Positions 53,766-62,540 are shown, counted from the stretch's first letter. The stretch is DNA of 64,000 nucleotides from an uncultured Bacteroides sp. (GCA_900544675.1 UQVZ01000012.1:25284-89283), one strand, 5' to 3'. Made by a program: numbers and translations. Notes: a model not told the origin generated them from the sequence alone.

Positions 53766-55415
53766 ATGAAAAAGAGCTTCATTGCCCTGTTATTGCTCGT
53801 ATGCTGTAGCTTTGGTTTGCGGGCACAAAACAATTCCCGCCAATTAGTAGAACGTCCCCGGCTTGTTGTAGGTATCGTGGTCGACCAAATGCGATGGGAT
53901 TACCTGTATCGGTTTTCTTCCCGATTCGGCGAAGGAGGTTTCCGACGCTTGATGAACGAAGGATTCAGTTGTGATAATACACATTTGAACTACATCCCTA
54001 CCGTAACCGCTATCGGACATTCATCTATCTATACCGGCTCGGTTCCCTCCATCCACGGCATTGCCGGAAATAATTTCTACAAGGACGGTGAGCAAGTATA
54101 CTGCACCGATGACCACACCGTAAAAGGGGTAGGCAGTGATAGTCCTGCCGGAGAAATGTCTCCCCGTAACCTGTTGGTCACTACCATGGGCGATGAATTG
54201 AAGCTTGCTACCAACTTCCGTTCGAAAGTCATCGGCGTAGCACTCAAAGACCGTGCTTCGATTCTCCCTGCCGGACACACCCCCGATGCAGCTTATTGGT
54301 TCGATGATAAAACCGGACGCTTCATTACCAGCACGTATTACCGCCAGTCGCTTCCCCAATGGCTGAATGATTTCAATCGTCAGGACCTGGCACGCAAATA
54401 TCTCTTGCAAGACTGGAATACACTTTATCCCATCGAGACTTATACTGAAAGTACAGCAGACAGCACAATGTATGAATTGCCGCTTGTCGAAGGTGAAGCC
54501 CCTACATTGCCTGTTCCTACGGCAGATTTGTTTAAACAAAAAGGCTATACCGTTATCCGTACTACCCCGTATGGAAACTCTCTCACGCTGGAGTTAGCCA
54601 AAGCTGCCCTGAAGGGCGAACGGCTGGGGCAGGGAACCGAAACCGATATGCTCACCGTCAGTCTTTCGTCTACCGATTATGTAGGACACCAGTTCGGAAC
54701 TTACGCCATTGAGACAGAAGACACTTACCTGCGTCTTGACCGAGACCTCGCCGATTTCTTCCGCACTTTAGATGAAACAGTAGGCAAAGGCAACTACCTT
54801 GTATTCCTTACAGCCGACCATGCTGCTGCCCATAATTATCGCTTGATGCAGGACCACGGTATTCCAGCCGACGGTTGGTATGCAGGTACGGTCAAGGATT
54901 CGCTCAATGCCTTCCTGGGCAAACAGTTCCCGTCTGCCCAACCACTGGTGAAAGACATCATCAATTATCAGGTGTTCTTCGATAAAGCCTCCATCCGTCA
55001 GGCTGGCATTGATTTTCGTGCCGTAAAGACCTGTGCCGTTGATTTTCTGGAAGGCTATAAGCTGTTTGCTTATGTAGTGGATATGGAAAACCTGAGCAAT
55101 GCCACCCTGCCTGCCGACGTGCGCGAACGTGCCATCAACGGATACAACCGCCTGCGCAGTGGGGACATCCAGCTTATCATGCAGCCCGGATATTACAGTA
55201 TCGACCGTCCCGACAAAGTAGGCGGTACCGATCATGGCGTATGGAACCCTTACGATGCCCATATTCCTTTGCTCTTCATGGGCTGGCACATCGAGCCGGG
55301 TAACACGTTCAAGCCTGTCCGTATGACGGACATTGCCGCTACCGTCTGTGCATTGCTCCGCATCCAGATGCCTAACGGCTGTATCGGTACTCCCATCGAG
55401 CCCCTTGTGAAATAA
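53766..55415 (+). CDS. Secreted alkaline phosphatase, PafA/nucleotide pyrophosphatase type
   Basis: This 549-residue enzyme has an SPI signal peptide (MKKSFIALLLLVCCSFGLRA). It shows the metal and nucleophile motifs of the PafA branch: VVGIVVDQMRWDYLYRF, YIPTVTAIGHSSIYTGS with the probable nucleophile Thr79, LSSTDYVGHQFG, LTADHAAAHN and GGTDHGVWNPYDAHIPLLF. These phosphomonoesterases release phosphate in the periplasm; PafA of Flavobacteria also uses Thr79. The in-frame ATG at 53700 adds residues lacking a signal peptide, so 53766 is preferred. Confidence 0.9.
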   Translation: MKKSFIALLLLVCCSFGLRAQNNSRQLVERPRLVVGIVVDQMRWDYLYRFSSRFGEGGFRRLMNEGFSCDNTHLNYIPTVTAIGHSSIYTGSVPSIHGIAGNNFYKDGEQVYCTDDHTVKGVGSDSPAGEMSPRNLLVTTMGDELKLATNFRSKVIGVALKDRASILPAGHTPDAAYWFDDKTGRFITSTYYRQSLPQWLNDFNRQDLARKYLLQDWNTLYPIETYTESTADSTMYELPLVEGEAPTLPVPTADLFKQKGYTVIRTTPYGNSLTLELAKAALKGERLGQGTETDMLTVSLSSTDYVGHQFGTYAIETEDTYLRLDRDLADFFRTLDETVGKGNYLVFLTADHAAAHNYRLMQDHGIPADGWYAGTVKDSLNAFLGKQFPSAQPLVKDIINYQVFFDKASIRQAGIDFRAVKTCAVDFLEGYKLFAYVVDMENLSNATLPADVRERAINGYNRLRSGDIQLIMQPGYYSIDRPDKVGGTDHGVWNPYDAHIPLLFMGWHIEPGNTFKPVRMTDIAATVCALLRIQMPNGCIGTPIEPLVK

Positions 55416-55422
55416 TTCTATA

Positions 55423-55443
55423 AAGCCCCTTTGTCAGGGGCTT
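55423..55443 (+). terminator. Hairpin after the PafA-like gene
   Basis: AAGCCCCT (55423-55430), loop TTGTC, AGGGGCTT (55436-55443) is a perfect 8-bp stem just after the stop codon. There is no clear T tract. Confidence 0.6.
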
Positions 55444-55569
55444 ATTGCAGGCATGCATACAAAATAAATTTATTCATCGTTGTGAATCCGCCATTTCTTC
55501 CGTATCTTGCAAGCAAATTCGCAGACGAACAGCTGTGTAAGCATACCCTAAAATCAAAATAGGCACAAC

Positions 55570-56733
55570 ATGAAAAAGATTTTTACATTACTATGTTGCC
55601 TGATAGCTGCCTTTACGGCATCGGCAGAGAATTGGACAGGTACGTGGGCAGCCGCTCCCGAATGGACAGGAGCAGGTGATATGCCAAAAGAAACGACTTT
55701 AACCGGCAATTCGGTCCGTCAGATTGTACATGTATCAGTAGGAGGCAAGAAACTCCGCGTGCAATTATCCAACGAGCTAAGCAACCAGCCGATAGAAATC
55801 CAGTCGGTTTATATTGCGGACGCACTCGATGGCAAAAATATCAATCCTAAAACTGCCAAATACCTGAAGTTCGATGGCAAAAAAGAGGCTACGATTGAAA
55901 GTGGAAAGGCAGTATTCAGTGATGCACTGGAATACGACTTAAAACCTTTACAATTGCTTTCCATTACCATCCACTACGGGGAAACTCCTAAGAATGCCAC
56001 CTCACACCGTGGCTCGCGTACTACTTCCTATATTATGGAAGGCAAGTCGAACCCTAAAAAAGAATTTGTTGTAGCCGAACAATTAGCGCATTGGTACAGC
56101 ATCTCTGCCATTGATGTAATGGCTTCCAACCAACCTTGTATTGCTGTTTTAGGTAATTCCATTACTGACGGACGCGGAACGACAACAGACAAACAAAACC
56201 GCTGGACTGATGTATGTGCCGAAGCTTTAGACGGTAAGGTAGGGATTCTGAATTTAGGAATTGGCGGCAACTGCGTATTAAGAGGAGGGCTGAGCGAACC
56301 TGCCGTCAAGCGTTTTGACCGTGACATCCTGGGACAAAGAGGACTGACCGGCATCCTTATTTTCGAAGGCGTCAACGATATAGGCGGAAGTAAAGCCTCC
56401 GAACAAACGGCGCAACAGCTTATCGAAGCTTACGAAACATTTATCCAAAAAGCACGTGAGAAAGGACTGAAAGTGTATGGCGGAACGATTACGCCAATTG
56501 GCAACACCGATTACTGGTCTTATTTTCATGAAGCAGCCCGCCAGACGGTGAACGAATGGATTCGTACGTGCGGTAAATTTGATGCAGTCATCGACTTCGA
56601 TAAAGTATTGTGCGACCCTGCCAATCCTACACAAATCCGTTCCGATTACCAGTTCGACCGGCTGCATCCCAATGCGGCAGGCTATAAAGCAATGGGGGAA
56701 GAAGCTGCCAAAGTGCTTCAACCGCATCTGTAA
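55570..56733 (+). CDS. SGNH/GDSL-family hydrolase
   Basis: This 387-residue secreted esterase has a signal peptide (MKKIFTLLCCLIAAFTASAE). An N-terminal ~180-residue sandwich begins WTGTWAAAPEWTG. The SGNH domain has block I VLGNSITDGRG (Ser197), a Gly block in NLGIGGNCVL, block III IFEGVNDIGG and block V DRLHPNAAGY (Asp363, His366). Relatives include polysaccharide acetyl- and rhamnogalacturonan-type esterases. The gene is isolated, so the substrate is unknown. Confidence 0.87.
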   Translation: MKKIFTLLCCLIAAFTASAENWTGTWAAAPEWTGAGDMPKETTLTGNSVRQIVHVSVGGKKLRVQLSNELSNQPIEIQSVYIADALDGKNINPKTAKYLKFDGKKEATIESGKAVFSDALEYDLKPLQLLSITIHYGETPKNATSHRGSRTTSYIMEGKSNPKKEFVVAEQLAHWYSISAIDVMASNQPCIAVLGNSITDGRGTTTDKQNRWTDVCAEALDGKVGILNLGIGGNCVLRGGLSEPAVKRFDRDILGQRGLTGILIFEGVNDIGGSKASEQTAQQLIEAYETFIQKAREKGLKVYGGTITPIGNTDYWSYFHEAARQTVNEWIRTCGKFDAVIDFDKVLCDPANPTQIRSDYQFDRLHPNAAGYKAMGEEAAKVLQPHL

Positions 56734-56761
56734 TCGATATGCTATTCTTTAATTATACGGA

Positions 56762-56806
56762 AGAAGGTGTGCCTGCAAGTATCCAGACACACCTTCTCTT
56801 ATTTTC
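56762..56806 (+). terminator. Rho-independent terminator
   Basis: AGAAGGTGTG (56762-56771) pairs perfectly with CACACCTTCT (56788-56797), followed by CTTATTTT. It ends the SGNH hydrolase transcript. Confidence 0.8.
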
Positions 56807-56870
56807 AAACGACCTTCGATTATGGATACTTCCATCACTTCATATAATTCCTGTCTTGATGTAACCAATA

Positions 56871-56975
56871 GTTTCAAGTAGTTTCATATAAGTGAAACAA
56901 GTGTTTCACCTAGCTGAAACTGTTGTTTTACCTATAAGAAACAAGTGTTTCACTTATAAGAAACAGCCTGAAACT
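56871..56975. repeat. Cluster of GTTTC/GAAAC inverted half-sites
   Basis: Nine exact GTTTC or GAAAC pentamers occur in about 105 bases: GTTTC at 56871, 56881, 56903 and 56947; GAAAC at 56893, 56916, 56938, 56960 and 56970. They form overlapping palindromes such as GTGAAACAAGTGTTTCAC. AAACAAGTGTTTCAC occurs twice. The gap 56807-57056 holds nothing else. Confidence 0.8.
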
Positions 56976-57056
56976 ACTGCTGTGTGCTTCAAGATGCCTA
57001 TATTCGTGACGTTTTCCGGGCAATCGGTTGTCCGTTTTTGCCCGCTGGCTGCTTCG

Positions 57057-58649
57057 TTATTCCTTTCTTGATTTGAACGCCTTTTCCGCTTCGCGGCGCA
57101 GGGCACGCCAGCCGGGCATCTGTTTCAGTTCGCGGCGGATGGGAGCGTCGTAGAACAGGAAGAGCAGGAAAAGCAGGAGGCAGGCGTAAACCACCCAGCC
57201 GTAAATCTGCTTGATGCTGACTTCCATCATCTGCGAGACAAATCCTTCCATGTATTCGCCCAGGGCAAAGGGGGAAGCACTGAACGTCACGTTGTCTATC
57301 GCCGCACCATAGCGAGCCATGTTGTCGGCAATGTAATAGCGCAAGCCTTGTGCATAAACGGCACTTCCCATGACTCCGCCCACCACCATGTGCAGCATGT
57401 TGAACACGCTCAATGCCTGAAAAAAGTGCTGGAAGGTCATAATCTCCTCCAGACAGACCATAAACGTCGCGCTCAGCACGGCGTAGGCAAAGCCGCGGCA
57501 CGCTACAGGCAGGTAGAGTTGCGAGATATGGATTTCCGCCGAAAGCGTGAAATAGAATCCCATAAGGTAGCATGCCAGCACGGCGATTCCTACCGTAATC
57601 AGACGCAGATAGCTGAGACGCTTCACGTGCATCCACCAGTAAGCGAAAAGGCAGCCTGCCAGGATGCCTGCCAGTGCCAGCCAGTCGAACTGTACGCTCA
57701 CCATAGCCGGATAGTCCATCACTTCCTCGTAGAACACTTCTTCCAGCACATGTTCGGTGGCAAGAAACGCCTCGACCAGCGTAATCAGTATCAGTGCCGG
57801 AAGAAGATGCTGATAGGTCCACATCTTCGGTTCCAGGAAAGGATGGCGCACGTGGCGCATCCGTCCGATGCACACAAGCAAGGTCAGCACAATCAGTACA
57901 GCCAAGATACGGATGACCGGGCTGTTCCACCAGTCGTACCAGTCTCCGTAACAGAAGAAATAAGCCGTCTCCAGCAAGAGCAACGCCCAAAGTCCTCCGC
58001 CCAGCCAGTCGATGCCGAACAGGGGAAACTTCTTCACGATGCGGAAATGCCGGGTGCAGACGGTAAGGATGAGCAGGTCGATCATCATCACCCCTGCCAT
58101 GAAGAAGTGCATATACGTCCAGTGAAAATAGTACATCAGGTAGGTAGCGGTAAGGTCTGCCACCTGCATGCTGCCCAATATCACGATGTGGAGCAAGGGG
58201 AAGAAGACGGTGAAGTCGCGCTTCGGCGTCATCCAAAGCTGAATATTCGACATACACTCGAAGGTGCCCTGTATCTTGCAGATGCCTTCCACGAAACAGA
58301 CCGTCCAAAGCAAAGGCAGGAAGGTGATGTGGGGTGCCGCCAGATTGCAGAGCATGACGCCTGTGGCCGCCGCTGACAGCAGGGTCTTGTTGGTGAAACG
58401 GAACTTCATCCGGAACAACAGAGGGAAATAGATGGCCATCCCCGCCAGGTTGGCATAAAGACACATCAGCAGGTCTTCGCGCATCAGGGTGGTTTCGCCC
58501 ATCATCTCCGCCAGCGTGCCCAGATAAAGCCCGCCCGAAAGCTGGAAGGAGACCGCCATACAGACATAGAGCCACGGCTGTATCGGACGGGGCACAAAGC
58601 CGCGGACCATCGGCATTACGAACGGTCCGTTCAGTACAGGCGCTCCCAT
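57057..58649 (-). CDS. MFS efflux transporter (EmrB/DHA2-like)
   Basis: This 530-residue membrane protein has about 14 predicted segments, such as WLYVCMAVSFQLSGGLYLG, LLPALILITLVEAFLA and IYGWVVYACLLLFLLFLFY. It ends in a basic cytoplasmic tail (RALRREAEKAFKSRKE). It resembles the drug:H+ antiporter-2 group working with HlyD-type adaptors, although its motifs are diverged from EmrB. The ATG at 58649 follows the adaptor stop by a single base (TGA-G-ATG), so the two are surely co-translated. Last gene of a TolC-adaptor-MFS operon. Confidence 0.88.
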   Translation of the reverse strand: MGAPVLNGPFVMPMVRGFVPRPIQPWLYVCMAVSFQLSGGLYLGTLAEMMGETTLMREDLLMCLYANLAGMAIYFPLLFRMKFRFTNKTLLSAAATGVMLCNLAAPHITFLPLLWTVCFVEGICKIQGTFECMSNIQLWMTPKRDFTVFFPLLHIVILGSMQVADLTATYLMYYFHWTYMHFFMAGVMMIDLLILTVCTRHFRIVKKFPLFGIDWLGGGLWALLLLETAYFFCYGDWYDWWNSPVIRILAVLIVLTLLVCIGRMRHVRHPFLEPKMWTYQHLLPALILITLVEAFLATEHVLEEVFYEEVMDYPAMVSVQFDWLALAGILAGCLFAYWWMHVKRLSYLRLITVGIAVLACYLMGFYFTLSAEIHISQLYLPVACRGFAYAVLSATFMVCLEEIMTFQHFFQALSVFNMLHMVVGGVMGSAVYAQGLRYYIADNMARYGAAIDNVTFSASPFALGEYMEGFVSQMMEVSIKQIYGWVVYACLLLFLLFLFYDAPIRRELKQMPGWRALRREAEKAFKSRKE

Positions 58650-58650
58650 C

Positions 58651-59682
58651 TCAATGTTTCACTTTACATTCTACATTGAATCCGGCACGCAGGTGCTTCA
58701 GCTTCTCCGCATCGTTACCCTTCAGGCTGATACGGACGGGCACACGTTGTTCTACCTTTACGAAGTTTCCCGTGGCGTTGTCTTGCGGAATCAACGAGAA
58801 GGAAGCTCCCGTGGCGTCTGAGATGGATTCCACTATACCGGTATAGGTTACGCCCGGAACGGCATCAGCGGTAAGGGTCGCTTTTGCCCCTTCGTGGATA
58901 TGTGGAAGCTGGGTCTCGCGGTAGTTGGCGATGACCCATAGGTCGTTGCCGTCTACGATGTCCACCATCGTTTGTCCGGGTTGCACCAGTTGGCCTTCGT
59001 GAATGTCCTTACGTCCGGTTACACCGTCGCACGTAGCCACAATCACGGTGTACGACAGGTTCAGCCTTGCCAGGTCTACGGCCGCTTCTGCCAGACGGAT
59101 ACCGGCTTCGTTCTGCTCCAGCCTGTAGGTCTGTTCGTCTTTGGCAAGGGCTGTAGAATGCTTGGCACGCAAGAGCTGTTCGTAACGTGCCTTGATGGCT
59201 TCGTATGCCGTATGCACCTGGTCGTATTGCTGGGGAGTGACGGCATCCTGTTTCAGAAGTTTCTCGTAGCGGTGCCATTCGCGTTCGGCGTTCTCCATCT
59301 GTACCCGTACTTCCTCGATTCCTGCGTCACTCACCCGCAGGTTGTTCTGCGTGGTGGCAATGCCGGTCGATGTAGCACGGCGTCCCGAAAGTGCATTGGC
59401 AAGGTCGGCTTCCGCCTGAGCCAGTCGCAAGCGGAACTCGGTATCTTCTATCAAGAGCAGGGTATCGCCTTTGTGTACCGGTTGGTATTCTTCGAAATAG
59501 ATTTTCTTGATGAAGCCTTGCACACGGGTGTTGACCGGCGTGATGTGCTGGCGCACCTGCGCATTGTCGGTATATTCCACTCCCGGATGGATGAAACGTG
59601 AGCAAACATAAATCAGTCCGATTGCCAGCAAAGCAATGATGACCGTGTTGTAAATCAGTTTTTTAGTTTTTCTGGAAAGCAT
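58651..59682 (-). CDS. HlyD/EmrA-family adaptor
   Basis: This 343-residue membrane fusion protein has an N-terminal anchor (LIYNTVIIALLAIGLIYVC). The first half of the lipoyl domain is ITPVNTRVQGFIKKIYFEEYQPVHKGDTLLLIED. A long coiled-coil hairpin follows (RLAQAEADLANALSGR ... RAKHSTALAKDEQTYRLEQNEAG). The second lipoyl half has YTVIVATCDGVTGRKDIHEGQLVQPGQTMVDIVD, then a barrel domain. This is the EmrA plan. It joins the MFS permease to the TolC channel. Repeat region 3 separates it from the tolC-type gene. Confidence 0.92.
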   Translation of the reverse strand: MLSRKTKKLIYNTVIIALLAIGLIYVCSRFIHPGVEYTDNAQVRQHITPVNTRVQGFIKKIYFEEYQPVHKGDTLLLIEDTEFRLRLAQAEADLANALSGRRATSTGIATTQNNLRVSDAGIEEVRVQMENAEREWHRYEKLLKQDAVTPQQYDQVHTAYEAIKARYEQLLRAKHSTALAKDEQTYRLEQNEAGIRLAEAAVDLARLNLSYTVIVATCDGVTGRKDIHEGQLVQPGQTMVDIVDGNDLWVIANYRETQLPHIHEGAKATLTADAVPGVTYTGIVESISDATGASFSLIPQDNATGNFVKVEQRVPVRISLKGNDAEKLKHLRAGFNVECKVKH

Positions 59683-59697
59683 AATTGTAATCTTTGG

Positions 59698-59856
59698 TAG
59701 TTAAGTAGTTAAGAAGTTAAGGAGTTAAGTCAATACTTTATTAAGTAGTTAAGAAGTTAAGGAGTTAAGAAGTTAAGAGTAGAATCAAAGATTACGTCCA
59801 CTCCTTTTAACAAAGTATTGACTTAACTCCTTAACTTCTTAACTCCTTAACTACTA
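59698..59856. repeat. AGTTAAG-rich inverted repeat region 3, inside an operon
   Basis: The left arm (59698-59741) ends AGTTAAGTCAATACTTTA. The right arm (59811-59856) is its near-exact complement, so a stem of about 40 bp can form. Between them lie more AGTTAAG units and an unrelated loop. It fills the gap between the TolC-type gene and the adaptor gene, and shares the CAATACTT core with regions 1 and 2. Confidence 0.82.
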
Positions 59857-59859
59857 TAA

Positions 59860-61170
59860 TTATAAAGTATGTGTTACGTATTTCATCTGATAATAATGGA
59901 AAATCAGGTCGATACGGGCATTCACCAGCGCCAGGTCGGCACTCAGCTTGGTGTTGCCGGCATCCAGCATGTCGGTCAGCAATGCCAGTTCGTTGCGGTA
60001 ACGGTTGCTGGTCACACTGTAGTTTTCGTTGGCAAGCTGCACGTTTTTCTCTTGCGTCCGCAGTTCGGTAAAGGCGGTCAGGAAATCGGTATAACTTGCC
60101 TGCACGGCGTTCTCTACTTGTTCTTGTGTCAGCCGGCGTGTCTCTTGCGCCCGACGCACGTTCAGCCGTGCTTGTTTCAGCTTGCGGGTATTCTTGAAGA
60201 GCGACGAGAGGTTGTAGCTGACACTCACACCCACGTACCAATAGTTGAAGTTATTATCCAGTACCGGCACTTCGATGGTGATTGGACCGTCCAGGTGTTC
60301 GGCGGCAACGAGCGATACCTTGGGTAATCGTTCTGAGCGTTCGCGTTTCACTAATTGCTGGTTCACTTCGATGCCGGTCTCCGCTTGTTGCAGGTCGAGG
60401 TTGGTTTGCGAAGCCAGTTCCTGCCAGTCGTGTTCGGTCAGAGCCTGTACTTCCGCTTCCAGCAAAGTGCTATCGGGCACAATCGTCGTTTCTTCGGACA
60501 AATGTAGCGTTGTCGCCAGCCGGTGGTTGACTATCTTGCATGCGTCTCGCACCTTTGCCAGTTGCAGTTTCAGGTTCTCTTTCTGAAATTCGTAACGGGT
60601 GATGTCGTTCTGCAATGCCGTTCCCTGCTCGCGGCGTGCCTGCATGTCGGCTATCACCTGCAGGGCGAGGGCGAGGTTTTTTTCCAGCACCTGCGCCTGG
60701 TTGTTCAGCTTGTACAAGTCGAGGTAATATCCCACGAGCTGGAAGCGGACATCCTGCCGGTTCTTCTCCCAGTCCAGTTCCGCCTTTTGCTTATCAAGCC
60801 TTGCCAGCTCGATACCGCTGTTCACCGCCCCTCCGGCATAGATAACCTGTTGGGCTTCGAGGGCGAAATTGTTCCCCCAGTGGGGCATGTCAATGTGGGT
60901 GGCATTGCCAAAATCGCGGTTCCACAGCTTCCCGTCGCCCCAATAGCTGCCCGAAAGCGAGGCGCTGATGTCAGGCAGACGTTGCGCTTTTGCCGCCTTC
61001 AGCGCTTCGGCGGCAGCTTCTTTTCCTGTCGCATACGCCTGTATGCTTGTACTGTTCGCATCGGCAAGGCGGAACAGTTCATCGATGCCCATCACGCGCG
61101 GCTGGGCATACAGATACGGGCTGCATAGCACCGTCAGACCGAGTGCCATGAGCCTAAAGCTTTTGCTCAT
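59860..61170 (-). CDS. TolC-family outer membrane efflux protein
   Basis: This 436-residue protein starts MSKSFRLMALGLTVLCSPYL, with a cut near YAQ. The repeated TolC helices are seen as GIDELFRLADANSTSIQAYATGKEAAAEALKAAKAQRLPDI and later TRRLTQEQVENAVQASYTDFLTAFTELRTQEKNVQLA, with NRYRNELALLTDMLDAGNTKLSADLALVNARIDL near the end. It is the first gene of the three-gene MFS pump operon. It is preceded by a promoter and a 27-codon ORF that may be a leader peptide. Confidence 0.9.
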   Translation of the reverse strand: MSKSFRLMALGLTVLCSPYLYAQPRVMGIDELFRLADANSTSIQAYATGKEAAAEALKAAKAQRLPDISASLSGSYWGDGKLWNRDFGNATHIDMPHWGNNFALEAQQVIYAGGAVNSGIELARLDKQKAELDWEKNRQDVRFQLVGYYLDLYKLNNQAQVLEKNLALALQVIADMQARREQGTALQNDITRYEFQKENLKLQLAKVRDACKIVNHRLATTLHLSEETTIVPDSTLLEAEVQALTEHDWQELASQTNLDLQQAETGIEVNQQLVKRERSERLPKVSLVAAEHLDGPITIEVPVLDNNFNYWYVGVSVSYNLSSLFKNTRKLKQARLNVRRAQETRRLTQEQVENAVQASYTDFLTAFTELRTQEKNVQLANENYSVTSNRYRNELALLTDMLDAGNTKLSADLALVNARIDLIFHYYQMKYVTHTL

Positions 61171-61240
61171 AAATGTAAAAATGTTTTTTAGTGATAGAAA
61201 GAATTTTTGAAGTCTCTCGAAATTTCCTGGAGGGATGCCT

Positions 61241-61324
61241 TTAAATCAAAGCGGCTGCTCCCCATGCATGGAAATCATGGATTTTGTTACTGAAACGGAC
61301 GATGTAGGTTTTCTTCTGAGTCAT
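61241..61324 (-). CDS. Candidate 27-residue leader peptide of the efflux operon
   Basis: An ATG at 61324 opens a 27-codon frame starting MTQKKTYIVRFSNKI and ending HAWGAAALI, closed by TAA at 61243-61241. It begins about 25 bases after the expected transcription start and ends about 70 bases before the TolC-type gene. Position and size fit a translated leader that could control the pump by ribosome stalling or coupling, but nothing shows that it is translated. The peptide resembles no family I know. Confidence 0.4.
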   Translation of the reverse strand: MTQKKTYIVRFSNKIHDFHAWGAAALI

Positions 61325-61356
61325 ATTAAAACAAGGATTCTTTCTAAATCCGGGTA

Positions 61357-61364
61357 CAAAGGTA
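61357..61364 (-). promoter_or_regulatory. Promoter of the MFS pump operon
   Basis: Minus-strand TACCTTTG followed by TACCC is a perfect TAnnTTTG match. Its distance to the tolC-type ATG at 61170 is about 190 bases, an unusually long leader that contains the 27-codon ORF. Confidence 0.7.
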
Positions 61365-61632
61365 GGGAAATGAACCGTAAGTTGTAACCTTACAGGATTT
61401 GATTTTTGTGTTTCTTTAACAAGTGATTAGCTATATGGGTCTGTAAGTATAGGTGCATGAATCGTTTCTAAGAAATCAATGGATATTTTATATGCTATTT
61501 TTGTGAAAGGACTAATTTCTCCGGTAGCAATCACAAGCAAGGCGAGAAGAAAATCAATCACTATTGACTCTATCTGATAACATAAAAACTTGCTCCGTCC
61601 GATACGTCTCAGTCCTCTTAAAATCCTTTCTT

Positions 61633-61674
61633 GCAAGGACTGCAGTCCCAGTAGGGTAGGACTGTAGTCCTTGC
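61633..61674. repeat. Strong intergenic hairpin
   Basis: GCAAGGACTGCAGTCC (61633-61648) pairs with GGACTGTAGTCCTTGC (61659-61674): 16-base arms, one mismatch, 10-base loop. Each arm also contains the self-complementary GGACTGCAGTCC or its one-base variant. A further half, CAGTCCTAC, follows at 61690. Confidence 0.75.
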
Positions 61675-61770
61675 CTGTTAAGACAACAGTCCTACTTTAT
61701 CAGGAGTGAGGAAGTAAATGTTATATATAGTCAATCAAAATGGATGGCGAAAATCACTTGTCTTGTTCTC

Positions 61771-61847
61771 GTAGAGACGTAAGTTTTTGCATTTCCGGAT
61801 GTATTCACGGATAGTTTTTATTGGTATGGTTAGCCTTGCGTCTCTAC
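61771..61847. repeat. Long-spaced inverted repeat GTAGAGACG
   Basis: GTAGAGACGTAAG (61771-61783) is complementary to CTTGCGTCTCTAC (61835-61847) with one mismatch, 51 bases apart, followed by a T run. Otherwise the 600-base stretch 61365-61961 shows no convincing gene. Confidence 0.65.
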
Positions 61848-61961
61848 AATTTTTTGCAAACCAATTTTGTTTTCCTATAATAACAATATACAAATCGATG
61901 AGAGATGAAAAGTCTGCGGGGTTTCATCCCTCGTCTTTTTTCAATCGGCAACCGATATGCT

Positions 61962-62459
61962 TTATTTAAACCTCACCGCCACCACCATACCATAATTGAC
62001 TGGTTTCCCTTTGAGGGCGGCGGGGATGAAGTAGGGCAGGTTGCGGACCACTTCGCAAACGATGGAATCCATTTTCCGGGCAATCAGGCTGTCAGGGATG
62101 AATACCTTTGCCGACCTTCTGATGGCGACGTAACAAGGATAACCCGCCTTGTTCACGACGAACGTGACGACAGGGATGGCTTCGCCGATGTGAACATCTT
62201 TTACGGCTTTGCACACATAGTCTTCCAGGTCTCCGGCAGAAAACACAGGCGGTGTATCCACATTCGTATAAATCGTGTCTCCGTTCATTACGACAGGCGT
62301 GTTGATGCCGGGAAGAGATTCGATGATTACCGGTTCTTTCCCGTCTGCCCCGACCCATGCCGTATCAATCAGCTTGGTATTTGTAAATGCTTGTTTTTGT
62401 CCTTGACGGCTTTGGCAGGCGGTCAGGGCAATCAGTAACAAGAATATCATCAATTTCAT
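61962..62459 (-). CDS. Lipoprotein with TonB C-terminal-like domain
   Basis: This 165-residue lipoprotein starts MKLMIFLLLIALTAC at the ATG at 62459; the frame extends to 62528 but only adds residues before the signal peptide. The last ~90 residues follow the TonB-C pattern: PPVFSAGDLEDYVCKAV, IPVVTFVVNKAGYPCYVAIRRS, RNLPYFIPAALKGKPVNYGMVVAVRF. Free TonB-C domains on lipoproteins without a transmembrane and proline-rich arm cannot transduce energy in the usual way. It probably binds an envelope partner; the role is unknown. It is divergent from metG. Confidence 0.75.
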   Translation of the reverse strand: MKLMIFLLLIALTACQSRQGQKQAFTNTKLIDTAWVGADGKEPVIIESLPGINTPVVMNGDTIYTNVDTPPVFSAGDLEDYVCKAVKDVHIGEAIPVVTFVVNKAGYPCYVAIRRSAKVFIPDSLIARKMDSIVCEVVRNLPYFIPAALKGKPVNYGMVVAVRFK

Positions 62460-62540
62460 AAGCCTATAAGGTTTTGGTTTCTGCAAATTTAGGGAAAAGA
62501 AGAAACAGATGCAAGCGTAATTCTTCATTCAAGAAGATTC

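Noticed and set aside
56998..58575. A 525-codon open frame on the minus strand
   Set aside because: It lies almost wholly on the MFS transporter gene in another frame; its translation is rich in Arg, Gly, Leu and His without membrane segments or motifs. The MFS frame has clear transmembrane structure and couples exactly to the adaptor stop.
61427..61636. A 69-codon minus-strand ORF with a hydrophobic centre
   Set aside because: Starts with TTG inside the hairpin at 61633 and has no promoter or recognisable family. It could be a gene remnant but cannot be supported.
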